Positions 44,036-53,487 are shown, counted from the stretch's first letter. The stretch: DNA of 64,000 nucleotides from Paenibacillus borealis (GCF_000758665.1 NZ_CP009285.1:6944001-7008000); one strand, 5' to 3'. The notes: a model not told the origin generated them from the sequence alone. Numbers and translations are program-made.

Positions 44036-44986
44036 TTAATACAGCCCTTCCCCTTCGTTCAGCCGCTTGACGACCGTATTGACGAAGACCAGCAGGATCA
44101 CATTGATGACGGAATTGAATAATCCGATTGCTGTGGAATAGGCATAATCGCCGGCCTGCAGACCCACTTTATAGACATAGGTCGCAATAATCTCCGAGGT
44201 CGGGGTGTTGAGCGCCGTCTGCATCAGGAAGGCCTTCTCATAGCCGATGGACATGATGCCACCCGCTGCAAGGATGAACAGCACAGCCATCACCGGCTTC
44301 AGCGCCGGCAGATCAATATGGCGGATCCGCTTCAGCAGGGAAGCGCCGTCAATCGTTGCTGCATCATGCAGCTGCGGGTCGACATTCGCCAGAGTAGCCA
44401 CATATATAATCGATGACCAGCCTGCGGTCTGCCAAATGCCCGACAGGATATACACGGTCCGGAAATAGGCGGGATCACTCATGAATGAAACTGGCTTCCC
44501 CGTAAAAGAAGTAATCAGCGCGTTCACCACACCGGCCGGCGACAGGAAGACAAACAGCATCCCGGTGACCACCACGACCGAGATAAAGTTAGGCGCGTAC
44601 ACGATCAGCTGGATATTCTTCTTGATCTTCGCTCCGCGGATCAGATTCAGCATGAGCGCCAGCAGGATCGGCACCGGAAAACCAAGAATCAGCCCATAGG
44701 CGCTTAATTTAAGCGTATTCATTAAAATGTCGTAGAAATTCGGCGATGAGAGGAACCGCTGGAAATGCTCGAAACCGACCCATTCGCTGCCCATGATGCC
44801 TTTGCGCGGGCTGAAATTCTTGAAGGCAATAATCGCGCCGTACATGGGAACGTATTTGAATATAATTGTCAGAATTACGGCCGGAGCCAAAAACAGATAC
44901 AGGATGTAATTCCGGCGCATGTATCCTAACCACTGGCTGCGCTTTTTGATTTCTGTTCCCCTTTGTTGAATCATCGGATTTGCCAA
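44036..44986 (-). CDS. Oligosaccharide ABC permease (LplB type), fructan operon
   Basis: A 316-residue permease, first gene of the fructan operon. YILYLFLAPAVILTIIFKYV and the EAA loop PQLHDAATIDGASLLKRIRH are visible. GGAGG-type signal lies upstream (AAGGAGGGAAAGG). The promoter region (44987-45427) is shared with the divergent LacI gene and has repeated TTTACATT half-sites. Confidence 0.92.
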   Translation of the reverse strand: MANPMIQQRGTEIKKRSQWLGYMRRNYILYLFLAPAVILTIIFKYVPMYGAIIAFKNFSPRKGIMGSEWVGFEHFQRFLSSPNFYDILMNTLKLSAYGLILGFPVPILLALMLNLIRGAKIKKNIQLIVYAPNFISVVVVTGMLFVFLSPAGVVNALITSFTGKPVSFMSDPAYFRTVYILSGIWQTAGWSSIIYVATLANVDPQLHDAATIDGASLLKRIRHIDLPALKPVMAVLFILAAGGIMSIGYEKAFLMQTALNTPTSEIIATYVYKVGLQAGDYAYSTAIGLFNSVINVILLVFVNTVVKRLNEGEGLY

Positions 44987-45427
44987 TCCTTTCCCTCCTT
45001 ACGATGCGGCTGCGTCAATACTGCTGTGCAGCAGGCCGCTGCTTGCTTGCCAATCTCCTTGGCATAAGTCCGCCCGGATCTATGTAGCTCCTGACGGTTA
45101 GCCTTCCCACCTCCGGTCTAACTATTAATTTACATTTAACAAAATGAATAGGTTTTCAACTTTACATTTGAACACATTTCGCTTTTACAATTTATCATCG
45201 CAGCTTACAGAAAGTCAATACATTTTGCACAAAAAAATAATGATAATCGTGCATTTAGTGATGCAAATGTAACAATACCCTTAATAAACGCTTAAACAGT
45301 CGTCCATACCAGCAATAATGTAAAAATAATTTGTGCATTTGTAAAATTATATTGTCAACGCAGAATAAATGCTATATATTAGGTAGCAGAGGTTACTAAT
45401 ACGGGGAAACAAAGGTGGAACACAGTG
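44987..45427. promoter_or_regulatory. Divergent control region of the fructan genes
   Basis: TTTACATT-like half-sites occur at 45129-45136 and 45161-45168, and in the opposite orientation at 45266-45273 and 45317-45324. They are candidate LacI-family operators. A promoter for the LacI gene is seen as TTGTCA (45352-45357), 17 bp, TATATT (45375-45380). The rest is A/T-rich and gene-free. Confidence 0.55.
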
Positions 45428-46468
45428 ATGAAGAAAGCGAAAGTCACCATTCAAGACATTGCGGATGCTCTGGGGATCTCCAGAAATACGGCATCCAAGG
45501 CACTTAACGGCGCAGAGAGCATTCCTCCCGAGACCCGGGAAAAGGTAATTAATAAGGCTGTCGAGCTTAAATATAAACAATTCTCCTATATGGAAGCTGC
45601 GGGGAGCGCCTCCGAGAATCAGGGTAATATCGCTCTCTTGACCAGCAACCTCCCCAACAGCTCCCACTTCGGTTCCCAGCTGCTCAGCGGACTGGAGAAG
45701 AGTATCAGTACCGAAGGCTATACCCTGTCCATTTATTTCGTCCGGGAGAACGACATTAACGGCATGACCCTGCCCGGCAATTTCGAGCCTGCGAGTGTGG
45801 ACGGCATCATCTGTATTGAAATGTTCAGTAAAGAATACAGCCAGCTGATTACCGGACTCGGCATTCCAACGATATTCATTGACTGCGCGGCCGATATTGT
45901 CTATCCGGAGCTGAAGGCCGACCTGCTGCTCATGGAGAATGAGCACAGCGTATACTCCATGACCCGCAAGCTGATGGATCAGGGGCTGCAGAGCTTTGGT
46001 TTTGTAGGCGATTACAACCACTGCCGCAGCTTCAATGAGCGCTGGACCGGCTTCAACCGGGCACTCTCCGCTGCCGGTATCCCGCTGAATCCCGAATCCT
46101 GCATTGTCGGCCGGGACCGGGATTACCTGCTGGAAGCGGACTGGATGGACCGCCAGCTGGATGCCCTCGGTGAATGGCCTTCCGCATTCATCTGCGCGAA
46201 TGACTTCATTGCGATCCGTGTGATGAAATCACTTAAGAACAGAGGGGTTATGGTACCGGAGCAGATTGCGGTCTGCGGTTTCGATGATGCCTCGGAATCC
46301 CGGATCATCGAGCCCCATCTGACGACCGTACATATTTATAGCAGCCATATGGGGAATGTCTCGGCCGAAATGCTGCTCTCCAGAATCAAGGAACCTGCCA
46401 AGCCTTATCAGGTGACGCATGTCGCCACCGATGTTGTATTCAGAGACTCTACTCCCGTTCCGAACTAA
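45428..46468 (+). CDS. LacI-family transcriptional regulator of the fructan genes
   Basis: A 346-residue regulator. The N-terminal helix-turn-helix [20 protein letters not shown] and hinge are followed by a periplasmic-binding-protein-like sensor domain ([35 protein letters not shown]). ATG 45428 is 9 nt after AGGTGG; the frame also offers GTG 45425. It is divergent from the fructan transporter operon and 23 bp upstream of the fructokinase gene, so it likely represses both until a fructose-type inducer appears. Confidence 0.9.
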   Translation: MKKAKVTIQDIADALGISRNTASKALNGAESIPPETREKVINKAVELKYKQFSYMEAAGSASENQGNIALLTSNLPNSSHFGSQLLSGLEKSISTEGYTLSIYFVRENDINGMTLPGNFEPASVDGIICIEMFSKEYSQLITGLGIPTIFIDCAADIVYPELKADLLLMENEHSVYSMTRKLMDQGLQSFGFVGDYNHCRSFNERWTGFNRALSAAGIPLNPESCIVGRDRDYLLEADWMDRQLDALGEWPSAFICANDFIAIRVMKSLKNRGVMVPEQIAVCGFDDASESRIIEPHLTTVHIYSSHMGNVSAEMLLSRIKEPAKPYQVTHVATDVVFRDSTPVPN

Positions 46469-46491
46469 TACTGCCTGGAGGTAATTTTACA

Positions 46492-47472
46492 GTGAAACCA
46501 TATGGTACAGTACTTTGCGTGGGCGAGCTGCTCATTGATTTCTTTTGCACAGATGTTGACGTCAGCCTGACGGAAGGCAGGCATTTCTCCAAGCAGGCTG
46601 GCGGGGCACCGGCGAATGTAAGTGCAGCCATTGCCCGGCTCGGAGGCCAATCCGCCTTCCTCGGCAAAGTCGGCGCTGACCCCTTCGGCTTATTCCTGAA
46701 GCAGACGCTTGAGGAGCAGAAGGTTGATACCTCAATGCTGCTGCTCGATGCCGCAGCACCGACCACGCTGGCCTTCGTCTCGCTCGCGGCAAGCGGAGAA
46801 CGCGATTTCGTATTTAACCGCGGTGCTGACCGGCTGCTCAGCCTGGAAGAGCTTGACCGGTCAGCTATCCGTAAGGCAGCCATGCTCCATTTCGGTTCGG
46901 CCACTGCACTGCTGGCAGATCCCTTCCGTGAGGTCTATTTGACCCTCATGGATGAAGCGAAGGCGAACGGGCAGTTTATCTCCTTCGACCCCAACTACCG
47001 GGGCGATCTATGGAACGGACGGCAGGAGGAATTCATCGCACTGTCCAGAGCAGGCATCTCCAAGGCCGATCTGGTGAAGGTAAGCGATGAGGAGCTGCAG
47101 ATTATTAGCGGCGAAGCGGACCGAGATGCCGCTCTCGATCTGCTGCATGCCTGGGGAGCCGGGGCGGTAGCAGTCACTCTGGGCAAAGACGGCACCCTGG
47201 TCTCCTCCCCGGCTTCCCGTGTGCTGATTCCAAGCATCACTGTGAAGTCCATCGATTCCACCGGAGCCGGGGATGCGTTCGTCGGAGCCCTGCTCTGCGA
47301 GATCAGCCAATTGGCGCAGCCGGCCGAATTCATGCAGAGCGCGGAGCTGCAGCAGGCCTTCGTAGCCTTCGCCAATCAGGTAGGCGCGATCGTCTGCACT
47401 AAGGTCGGGGCAATCGCTGCGCTGCCCACGCAAGGCGAGGTTCAGGAGTTTGTCCGGCAGGCCGCGCTGTAG
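46492..47472 (+). CDS. PfkB-family fructokinase
   Basis: A 326-residue ribokinase-fold sugar kinase. The N-terminal signature [20 protein letters not shown] and the C-terminal anion-hole motif [14 protein letters not shown] (catalytic Asp in GAGD) are intact. Given GH32 and the fructan transporter next door, it should phosphorylate the released fructose to fructose 6-phosphate. GTG 46492 follows CTGGAGG by 9 nt. Co-transcribed with the LacI gene and followed by a strong terminator. Confidence 0.9.
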   Translation: MKPYGTVLCVGELLIDFFCTDVDVSLTEGRHFSKQAGGAPANVSAAIARLGGQSAFLGKVGADPFGLFLKQTLEEQKVDTSMLLLDAAAPTTLAFVSLAASGERDFVFNRGADRLLSLEELDRSAIRKAAMLHFGSATALLADPFREVYLTLMDEAKANGQFISFDPNYRGDLWNGRQEEFIALSRAGISKADLVKVSDEELQIISGEADRDAALDLLHAWGAGAVAVTLGKDGTLVSSPASRVLIPSITVKSIDSTGAGDAFVGALLCEISQLAQPAEFMQSAELQQAFVAFANQVGAIVCTKVGAIAALPTQGEVQEFVRQAAL

Positions 47473-47504
47473 ACAAGCTCAGATCACTGATACCTGAGCA
47501 GCAC

Positions 47505-47552
47505 AAGGTGACTCATAACCGTCCGTTTCGGGCGTTATGGGTCACTTTTTTG
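47505..47552 (+). terminator. Terminator after the fructokinase gene
   Basis: AAGGTGACTCATAAC pairs with GTTATGGGTCACTTTT, followed by TTTTTTG. Confidence 0.85.
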
Positions 47553-47714
47553 TCTATACTGTAAATGCAGGGTGGCCTCATTGCCATCGGAGGCACGATA
47601 AGAGGAACGCTGCTGATAAACCCAGTCATTACCTGCTGTATTCATCACAGACACATGGGCAAAGTGCGTAATATGATAAGCAAAATATCATACGACTGAA
47701 GGAGCAGCTTGTGC

Positions 47715-48413
47715 ATGAACACGAAACAAGAATTTGATAATCTCATGGCATTTGCCAATGACTTAATCAATGAGAATCTCGGCTTTTATTATGATATAAA
47801 TTACGGGTACTTCCAGCCGGAGACCCACCCGATTGTGGACTTTATACGGCTCATCGGCAGACGGATTCAGAGCCAGCTGATGCTGATGCCCGCGCTCTAC
47901 GGCGAGATGGATCAGATGGAACGGATTTTCTCGGACAACCTGTTCTTTGACGAATGGGCAGAGGTTACGCTGGACGGGAAGAGCTTCCACTTCCTGATGA
48001 GACAGATCGACAACAGCAGCAGGATCATTCACCTGGCGCGCGATCTGGTCTTTCCTTCCCCCTGGATTCCCCGGAAGCTGCGCGACAGTCTGATCCGCAT
48101 AGGGGAAGGCACCCTGAACGGCAGCTGGAGACAAGATATCGGCCATGAAGTCACACTGTGGCTACCGCTCGGCATCTCCTTCGTAGAAGGCTCGGGCCAT
48201 CATTCGGTGACGGCGGGGATCATCAAGGGCGAAGGGGAACTCTACCCTACTTCGGTGTATGACATCAGCCCCATCTATGATCATGTGTATACCGACGGCA
48301 AGTATTACTACAGAACGCATGACCATTCCGTCATCTCCGAGGTTCATTTCGCTGAGTGTGCCGCTATCTTTGAAATCGGCCGGATCATGGCGGCGCAGAA
48401 GATTATTTTCTGA
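47715..48413 (+). CDS. Uncharacterised protein, possibly DUF6710-like
   Basis: A 232-residue soluble protein without signal peptide or membrane segment. ATG 47715 follows AAGGAGC by 9 nt. Notable parts are the acidic front (EFDNLMAFANDLINENLGFY), a Trp-rich middle (FPSPWIPRKLRDSLI) and a C-terminal half with several His and Tyr (YYYRTHDHSVISEVHFAECA). It stands alone between terminators. I do not recognise the family with certainty; the length and front resemble DUF6710. Confidence 0.65.
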   Translation: MNTKQEFDNLMAFANDLINENLGFYYDINYGYFQPETHPIVDFIRLIGRRIQSQLMLMPALYGEMDQMERIFSDNLFFDEWAEVTLDGKSFHFLMRQIDNSSRIIHLARDLVFPSPWIPRKLRDSLIRIGEGTLNGSWRQDIGHEVTLWLPLGISFVEGSGHHSVTAGIIKGEGELYPTSVYDISPIYDHVYTDGKYYYRTHDHSVISEVHFAECAAIFEIGRIMAAQKIIF

Positions 48414-48468
48414 GGCCTGCGCGGATTCAATTTTGACCTATTGAATGTTACAAATTACAAGTTACTCA

Positions 48469-48516
48469 GGCTATCCCAAGTGCCGCTAATTGGCAGCATG
48501 GGATAGTCCTTTGTTG
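48469..48516 (+). terminator. Terminator-like hairpin
   Basis: GGCTATCCCA pairs with TGGGATAGTCC, with an inner TGCC/GGCA pair, about 60 bp after the preceding stop and followed by TTTGTTGTTTG. Confidence 0.65.
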
Positions 48517-49000
48517 TTTGTATAGCCCGCCCCGCTGCCGGCGGAATCAGAGGGATTTATCCCTCTCATTTGCTCATCCGCTCCACTTTCGGCGGATTCA
48601 GAGGGATTTGCTTATCCGGCCTACTTTCGGCAGAATTAGAGGGATTTTTCCCTTTGATTTCACCATGCTGCCGACTTCTGGAGGTAAAGTGGGATTTTCC
48701 CCATCTCTCCGGGTCCAAATACAAGCCAAATCTGACCCTTACGGACACCACAGCCCTTAACCACTCATAATAAGCCCTTTTGACGGGTTTGCGGACACCA
48801 CAGCCCTTATCCACCACTTTTTATAGGCCAGCTCCACTTTTCGGGCGGAATAAAGGCATGGTGTCCGCAAGGACCGGCTCTCAGTGCTTTCCGCAAGCTT
48901 AACGTCTCTGCTGTCCGTAAAACATAAGCTATTTACTTGAAAAACCGTTCTGTGACGTCTACTTTCTTAACAGAGGTCCATTTATCCCTCTCATTTTCTC
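48517..49000. repeat. GGCGGATT-type intergenic repeats with AGAGGGATT arms
   Basis: Units beginning GGCGGAATCAGAGGGATTTA (48540) and GGCGGATTCAGAGGGATTTG (48591) are 51 bp apart, with a third, GGCAGAATTAGAGGGATTTT, at 48629. In the first, AGAGGGAT pairs with ATCCCTCT. The same 51-bp frame continues in the tandem array to the right. No gene is supported. Confidence 0.65.
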
Positions 49001-49255
49001 CTCCCGCCCACTTCCGGCGGATTCAAGAGCACTTCTGCTCCTCATTTCCTCCTCCCGCCCACTTCCGGCGGATTCAAGAGCACTTCTGCTCCTCATTTCC
49101 TCCTCCCGCCCACTTTCGGCGGATTCAAGGGCACTTCTGCTCCTCATTTCCTCCTCCCGCCCACTTTCGGCGGATTCAAGAGCACTTCTGCTCCTCATTT
49201 CCTCCTCCCGCCCACTTTCAGCATATTCAAGAGCACTTCTGCTCCTCATTTCCTC
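49001..49255. repeat. Five tandem 51-bp repeats
   Basis: Five units start at 49001, 49052, 49103, 49154 and 49205, nearly identical, with a degenerate sixth at 49256. Each holds CGGCGGATTCAAGAGCAC then TTCTGCTCCTCATTTCC. Because 51 is a multiple of three, frames stay open on both strands, but neither has a ribosome site, so I treat it as non-coding. Confidence 0.85.
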
Positions 49256-49405
49256 GTCCCACCCAATTTTGAGACTAACCTTTACAAATTTATCCATAAG
49301 CACGAAGAGCTGCCCCTATGAAGATTTCTCTGCACAGAGGACAGCTCTTATAACTTGCACTATACTCTTCAGCTTCCCGAAAGCTCAGGCAGATCCAGCA
49401 GCAGA

Positions 49406-50142
49406 TCATTCAGGCTGTAACAGAATCCCAGGCTGCTCGGTCTCAGCCGGAGCTACCGTCAGTACATACAGCTCCAGCGGTTCCTGCCCGCGCAGAGCTT
49501 CCACCTCCAGCTCGTGAATACCGGCGGACAGCTGCAGCTCGATTCTCTGCCCGTCCGCTCCCCGGTGATAGACCGGAAGCGCGTCTTCGGCTCCCGGTCT
49601 ATCAAGCTCCGTCCGGCCGTCCAGCTTCAGCCGGACTGCTCCCGGAGCCGACACCGCCAGACAGACTTCACGGTCCAGCGGATTATGCAGCGCCGTGCGG
49701 CCAGTGTACCAGCCCACTGTCTGTGATCCGGCAGCTTCGTCCAGCCGGACCCGGTTCCCGGAGATCCAGACCGGCTGCTCCGCCGTGCGGTCCAGACCGG
49801 AGACCAGCCAGCCATGGGCGCGGACCAGAGAAAAAGGCACCCGGAGGACTGTCCATTCCGCCCCATTATGCAGCCGGGTGAGTTTCAGCTGCAGGGAATA
49901 AGCGGATTCCTGCAGAGTACCTTCAGCTGTACCCACCATCTCCCAAATACGGCTCTCCCCCGCAGCCGGCGTCCATACTGCCATGCCGTTCTCACCCGCA
50001 CTCACCACGGCAAAAACAACCGAGTTATAGAAGTATAACGAGAAATCCAGCTTCTGCCACACCTCAGAGTAGTTCGACCAGGTCCATTCCTTGGCGAATA
50101 GGCTGCCCCCGGTAATCAGCTCCTGATTGGATTTAAAAGAAT
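49406..50142 (-). pseudogene. 3' part of a broken MalG-type permease gene fused to a hydrolase-like tail
   Basis: Read on the minus strand from the IS end, the frame continues KSNQELITGGSLFAKEWTWS, a classic MalG-type permease segment, through LDFSLYFYNSVVFAVVSA. It then changes abruptly to GENGMAVWTPAAGESRIWEM and about 195 residues that look like the C-terminal beta-domain of a glycosidase (APGAVRLKLDGRTELDRPG, LQLSAGIHELEVEAL). The rest of the permease is missing, so a deletion has fused two unrelated genes in frame. The first 32 codons lie beyond the IS at 52423-52518. Confidence 0.75.
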
Positions 50143-50181
50143 GGCTATGTTAAATTCTAATGTTGATATTTGACCATAAGA

Positions 50182-50208
50182 AAACCGCCTTCGTTGAAAA
50201 GGCGGTTT
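50182..50208 (-). terminator. Terminator inside the IS element
   Basis: AAACCGCCTT pairs with AAGGCGGTTT around a 7-nt loop, past the end of the cargo gene. A T-run (TTTTCTT) follows on the minus strand. Confidence 0.7.
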
Positions 50209-50371
50209 ATTGCTATCGTGTCCCGTTAGCGCAACGACTTACTCTGTTGAATTTCGTGTTCCTCAACATAAAGCGGCATCAGAGAAGGCGGATCGTACCT
50301 TATCGCGGCCTTTAACCGACAAAATGGTGCAGTTAGCCATAGCCCCATAGCCGGCAACGAACATAATGAGC

Positions 50372-51286
50372 CTAATCCGACAGTGCCCGTATGATGTTGG
50401 ATTTCGCTTCTGCCGCAATCGCTTCATTCCCGTCATCGACCGCTTGCATTAAGATCAGCATGGGGATGTATACCGCGATCAGCCGCGCCAGCAGCTTCGT
50501 TTCCTCGTCCGCTCCCCCGTACGTTTCGAAAAACACGCCGCGAGCGTAAGGCGGTAAAAAGCTATAAGCAACGCTCAAATCGCAAGCCGGATGACCTACG
50601 CTCAGATCGCCCCAATCAATGATGCCGGAAACGATCCCGTTCTCATTCACAAGCATATTTTTGAAATGAAGATCGCCATGCAGCAGTGCATTCACCGCCT
50701 CGACACGGTCCTTTTGCAGACTGCTAATATACGCTCCGATCACACCGGATTCCTCCGGCGACAAGTGTTCAACCACCTTCGATAGAAAGCCCATCAATTT
50801 CACTTTGCGCGATGCTATGTCCGTCAAGTTTCGATGATCTTGCTGAACTCCGCACTTCAGCGCCGCCTGCACCGGGAACTCATGCAATCTGCGCAAAAAT
50901 TTCGCCAGCGTCTCTGCCGATAAAGCCCGGCGTTCTTCCGTCAAACCGATTGGGAAATCTCCTGGCACGTGGGCATAGCCAAGAAATGGTGCCGGGTATT
51001 CGTCACTTGCTTCGCCATAAAACAACGGTTTCGGATAGGGGATGGTCAAATATGCCTCAAGCTTCGGCAGCAGCTTCCCTTCCATACGAATCGCGCCAAC
51101 TGCAAACGTTCTTCTTGGAAACCGGAACACGTACTCGTCACCGATGAGAAAAACCGTATTGTCCCAGCCCCAGCCCAATCGCTTCACTTGCTTCGATGAC
51201 AGCTGAGGGAATTGTCTGCCGATCAGCGTCCGCGCCTGCTCTTCGTTAACCTCCCACTCCGCATCCCATACATTCGTTCCTCCCAT
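50372..51286 (-). CDS. Aminoglycoside/macrolide phosphotransferase-like protein (IS cargo)
   Basis: A 304-residue kinase-fold protein of the APH family. The catalytic loop HGDLHFKNMLV (Asp205, Asn210) and the metal-binding IIDWGDLSVG (Asp224) are intact, and the N-lobe has WDNTVFLIGDEYVFRFPRR with the ATP-lysine region replaced by Arg in FRFPRR. Members phosphorylate aminoglycosides or macrolides, or other small molecules; resistance is possible but not shown. The ATG is 77 bp downstream of the transposase remains, on the same strand, inside the IS ends. It appears complete, unlike the transposase. Confidence 0.85.
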   Translation of the reverse strand: MGGTNVWDAEWEVNEEQARTLIGRQFPQLSSKQVKRLGWGWDNTVFLIGDEYVFRFPRRTFAVGAIRMEGKLLPKLEAYLTIPYPKPLFYGEASDEYPAPFLGYAHVPGDFPIGLTEERRALSAETLAKFLRRLHEFPVQAALKCGVQQDHRNLTDIASRKVKLMGFLSKVVEHLSPEESGVIGAYISSLQKDRVEAVNALLHGDLHFKNMLVNENGIVSGIIDWGDLSVGHPACDLSVAYSFLPPYARGVFFETYGGADEETKLLARLIAVYIPMLILMQAVDDGNEAIAAEAKSNIIRALSD

Positions 51287-51363
51287 GAATTGTCTTCCTC
51301 CTCGTTCCTTACGTTATTTAGATGTTTACATTCCCTAAAAGTTACGCATAACTGCCCGTTAGC

Positions 51364-52332
51364 TTAACAAGAATAAGCAGAAAGCCGAAGTTTGGTGTTC
51401 GTGTCGGTCACAGTAAACAGGCACGATTTGACCAACATATTTTTCTTATTCGATGCGGTATTCTCATATTCCTTGCTGTCTAAGTAACGAAACCACGCCA
51501 AGTAATTCTGCAAATACTTTGTTGCAACACCATTGAAGCGATCCATCCATTTCTTCAAGCGGCTGTGGTAGCTGTTTACGTTTTGGATATGGTACACGCC
51601 TTTCACACGTTGTTTTCCGTCGGACTTGAATCGGTAATGAGTAGATGACCACCAATCGCTTCGTCTAATTTTGTAATCCTAATACGTCCACGCCCAAGTA
51701 CGCCAGAGTAAGTCATTTTCTGACGGTCACGGGCAACCAGCACGCACACTTGATCGTGGCTTATACCACGATATTTCGCTTTGCCGCCACGTTTACGTGG
51801 CTTGCGTTCGGCAATATTCCGCTTGCCCTTTTCCGAGTAAAGAAAGTAGGTCTCGTCCATTTCAACAATATCTTGAAATGCTTCGGTTGGAATCTGCTTC
51901 AGAGCGGAAAGAATCTTATGCCGCCAGTAAAACAAGGTGACATGCGTGACTTCATCGTTTAACTGCTCTGCACATTTTCTCAGAGAAAAGCCCTCAATCA
52001 TGCATTCGATAAAACGAACCCACATATGAGGTCGCCTCATTCGTTGCAGAGGGGTGTTCGTAAGGTCATTGAATGTTTGGCGACAGGACTTACAACGGTA
52101 ACGTTGACGTTTAAGTGCGTGTGCTTACAGCGTACTTTCCAAGTCGAACAACAGAATGGTTTTTGCAATGCGGGCAAACAAGTCCATCTTTATGCTTCTG
52201 CTCTTGAATTTCATCAATCGCTCGAACTGGAAGTGCTACTCCCTTGGTTCGGGACTGCAAAAAGTAGATAAGTTCTCGCTTATCATTATCGTCCAACGTA
52301 TCAGCAAGCTTTTTCAGTTCCTTTAAATCCAT
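51364..52332 (-). pseudogene. IS1595-family transposase, frameshifted
   Basis: Three frames together give a recognisable IS1595 transposase. The first (MDLKELKKLADTLDDNDKRE, zinc-ribbon CPHC) stops at 52111; a one-base skip at ACTTAAACG joins it to KRQRYRCKSCRQTF. The second carries the DDE-core MDETYF and [19 protein letters not shown] and stops at 51603. The third resumes at [20 protein letters not shown], which in this family comes after a stretch missing here, so a deletion with frame change is likely. ATG 52332 has GGAGAAG upstream. The protein should be inactive. Confidence 0.85.
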
Positions 52333-52422
52333 GGGCAAATCTTCTCCGAACAGTTATTTTGCCCTTAATATAGAATACTTGTTCGTAATTATCAAATATC
52401 AACAACAAAGTTTAACATAGCC

Positions 52423-52518
52423 AAAAGAATAGAAAAAGACATACAGCACCGGCACCAGTGCCACCAGCGCCGCCACCGCCAGAAAAATATATTTCAGCGT
52501 CTGCCCGATAGGCTTCAT
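52423..52518 (-). pseudogene. 5' part of a MalG-type permease gene, cut by the IS
   Basis: A start with GGGGGAG upstream encodes 32 codons, MKPIGQTLKYIFLAVAALVA through LYVFFYSF, the first membrane helix of a MalG-type permease, up to the IS boundary. It follows the MalF-type gene by 12 bp. The continuation is at 49406-50142. Confidence 0.8.
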
Positions 52519-52530
52519 TGCAGCTCCCCC

Positions 52531-53487
52531 TTATTCATGATAGTCCATTCTTTTGGTCAGCTTGAAGTAACCCACGGAGACCACCACCAGCATAAGCGCA
52601 GTGACCACGGCCACTGTTGCGCCATATCCATAGTTGCTGCCGGCTTCGCCCCCGAAGAACTGGTGGAAGATGTACAGGAACGTCTGCTCCGTAGCATGAT
52701 TCGGTCCGCCGTTCGTGAGGACGAGGAAAGGGCCCATGGATTTCAGCGTGCCGAGAATCGACAGGAATAGAATCATCTGCAGGATGCGGTACATCATGGG
52801 GATCGAGATGTAGCGCATTCTTTTCCACCAGGTAGCTCCATCCATATCCGCACTCTCGTAGACATCCTTCGGAATACTGGTAAGCCCAACCAGAAAAAAC
52901 AGCATGTTGATCCCGAAGTTCTGCCAGGCATCCATCACCATCCCGCTGGCAAAAGCCGTCCACCCGCCGGACAGAAACTGAATCGGCTGATCAATCAGAT
53001 GGAGCTTCAGCAGCAGCAACTGGTTGAGCCCGCCGTTATAAGGGTTGAGCAGAATGTACATGACCAGCGCCATCGTCGAGCCCGGCAGGATATAAGGCAT
53101 GACGAACATCGCCCGGAATATATTTCTCCCCCGCAGGCGGGTGTAGAGGAACAGGGCGAGCACAAAAGCGAGCGGAAGCTCGATCAATATCTTGAGGGAG
53201 AACAGTGCCTGCTTCCAGAGCGAAGACCAGTAAATCTGATCCTCCATCAGCCGGTGCAAATTGGCCATTCCCGTGAACCGCTCCGGCATCACGCCGTCAT
53301 AATAATAGAAGACATATTTCAGTGCCCAGCCGATCGGATAGAGCGAGAATACGGCGAAGAAGCAGACCGGCACCAGCAGCATCAGATACGCAGGACCAAA
53401 CTTCCGGACTAAGCGGGAAAAAGCTCTGCGGCTCACCGGGTGCAGCGACGCACCGGCCAGGTTGGATTCAGCGGTTAGCTTGCTCAT
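52531..53487 (-). CDS. MalF-type sugar ABC transporter permease
   Basis: A 318-residue permease with six membrane segments and the EAA loop KDVYESADMDGATWWKRMRY. It differs from the LplB-type proteins in the window and belongs to the CUT1 MalF/UgpA group (GPAYLMLLVPVCFFAVFSLY). It is probably not functional now, since its partner permease is disrupted and truncated and no binding-protein gene remains nearby. The frame itself is intact, which suggests the loss is recent or that a remote partner exists. Confidence 0.88.
   Translation of the reverse strand: MSKLTAESNLAGASLHPVSRRAFSRLVRKFGPAYLMLLVPVCFFAVFSLYPIGWALKYVFYYYDGVMPERFTGMANLHRLMEDQIYWSSLWKQALFSLKILIELPLAFVLALFLYTRLRGRNIFRAMFVMPYILPGSTMALVMYILLNPYNGGLNQLLLLKLHLIDQPIQFLSGGWTAFASGMVMDAWQNFGINMLFFLVGLTSIPKDVYESADMDGATWWKRMRYISIPMMYRILQMILFLSILGTLKSMGPFLVLTNGGPNHATEQTFLYIFHQFFGGEAGSNYGYGATVAVVTALMLVVVSVGYFKLTKRMDYHE

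Larger units (their letters stand above)
50143..52422 (-). mobile_element. IS1595-family insertion sequence with a phosphotransferase cargo gene
   Basis: A 2280-bp element bounded by inverted repeats that match at 27 of 31 positions (GGCTATGTTAAA at both tips; 50143-50173 and 52392-52422). It is flanked by an exact 8-bp duplication AAAAGAAT (50135-50142 and 52423-52430), the target length of IS1595-family elements. It carries a broken transposase (51364-52332) and an APH-like gene (50372-51286), both on the minus strand. It sits inside a sugar permease gene; removing it with one repeat restores the frame VFFYSF-KSNQEL. With a broken transposase it should not move by itself. Confidence 0.9.

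Noticed and set aside
49001..49255. Possible CRISPR array
   Set aside because: The repeat units are contiguous 51-bp copies without unique spacers, and no cas gene is nearby.
48937..49303. Overlapping open frames of 111 and 114 codons across the 51-bp repeats
   Set aside because: Both arise because the unit length is divisible by three. No ribosome site or sensible start is present on either strand.
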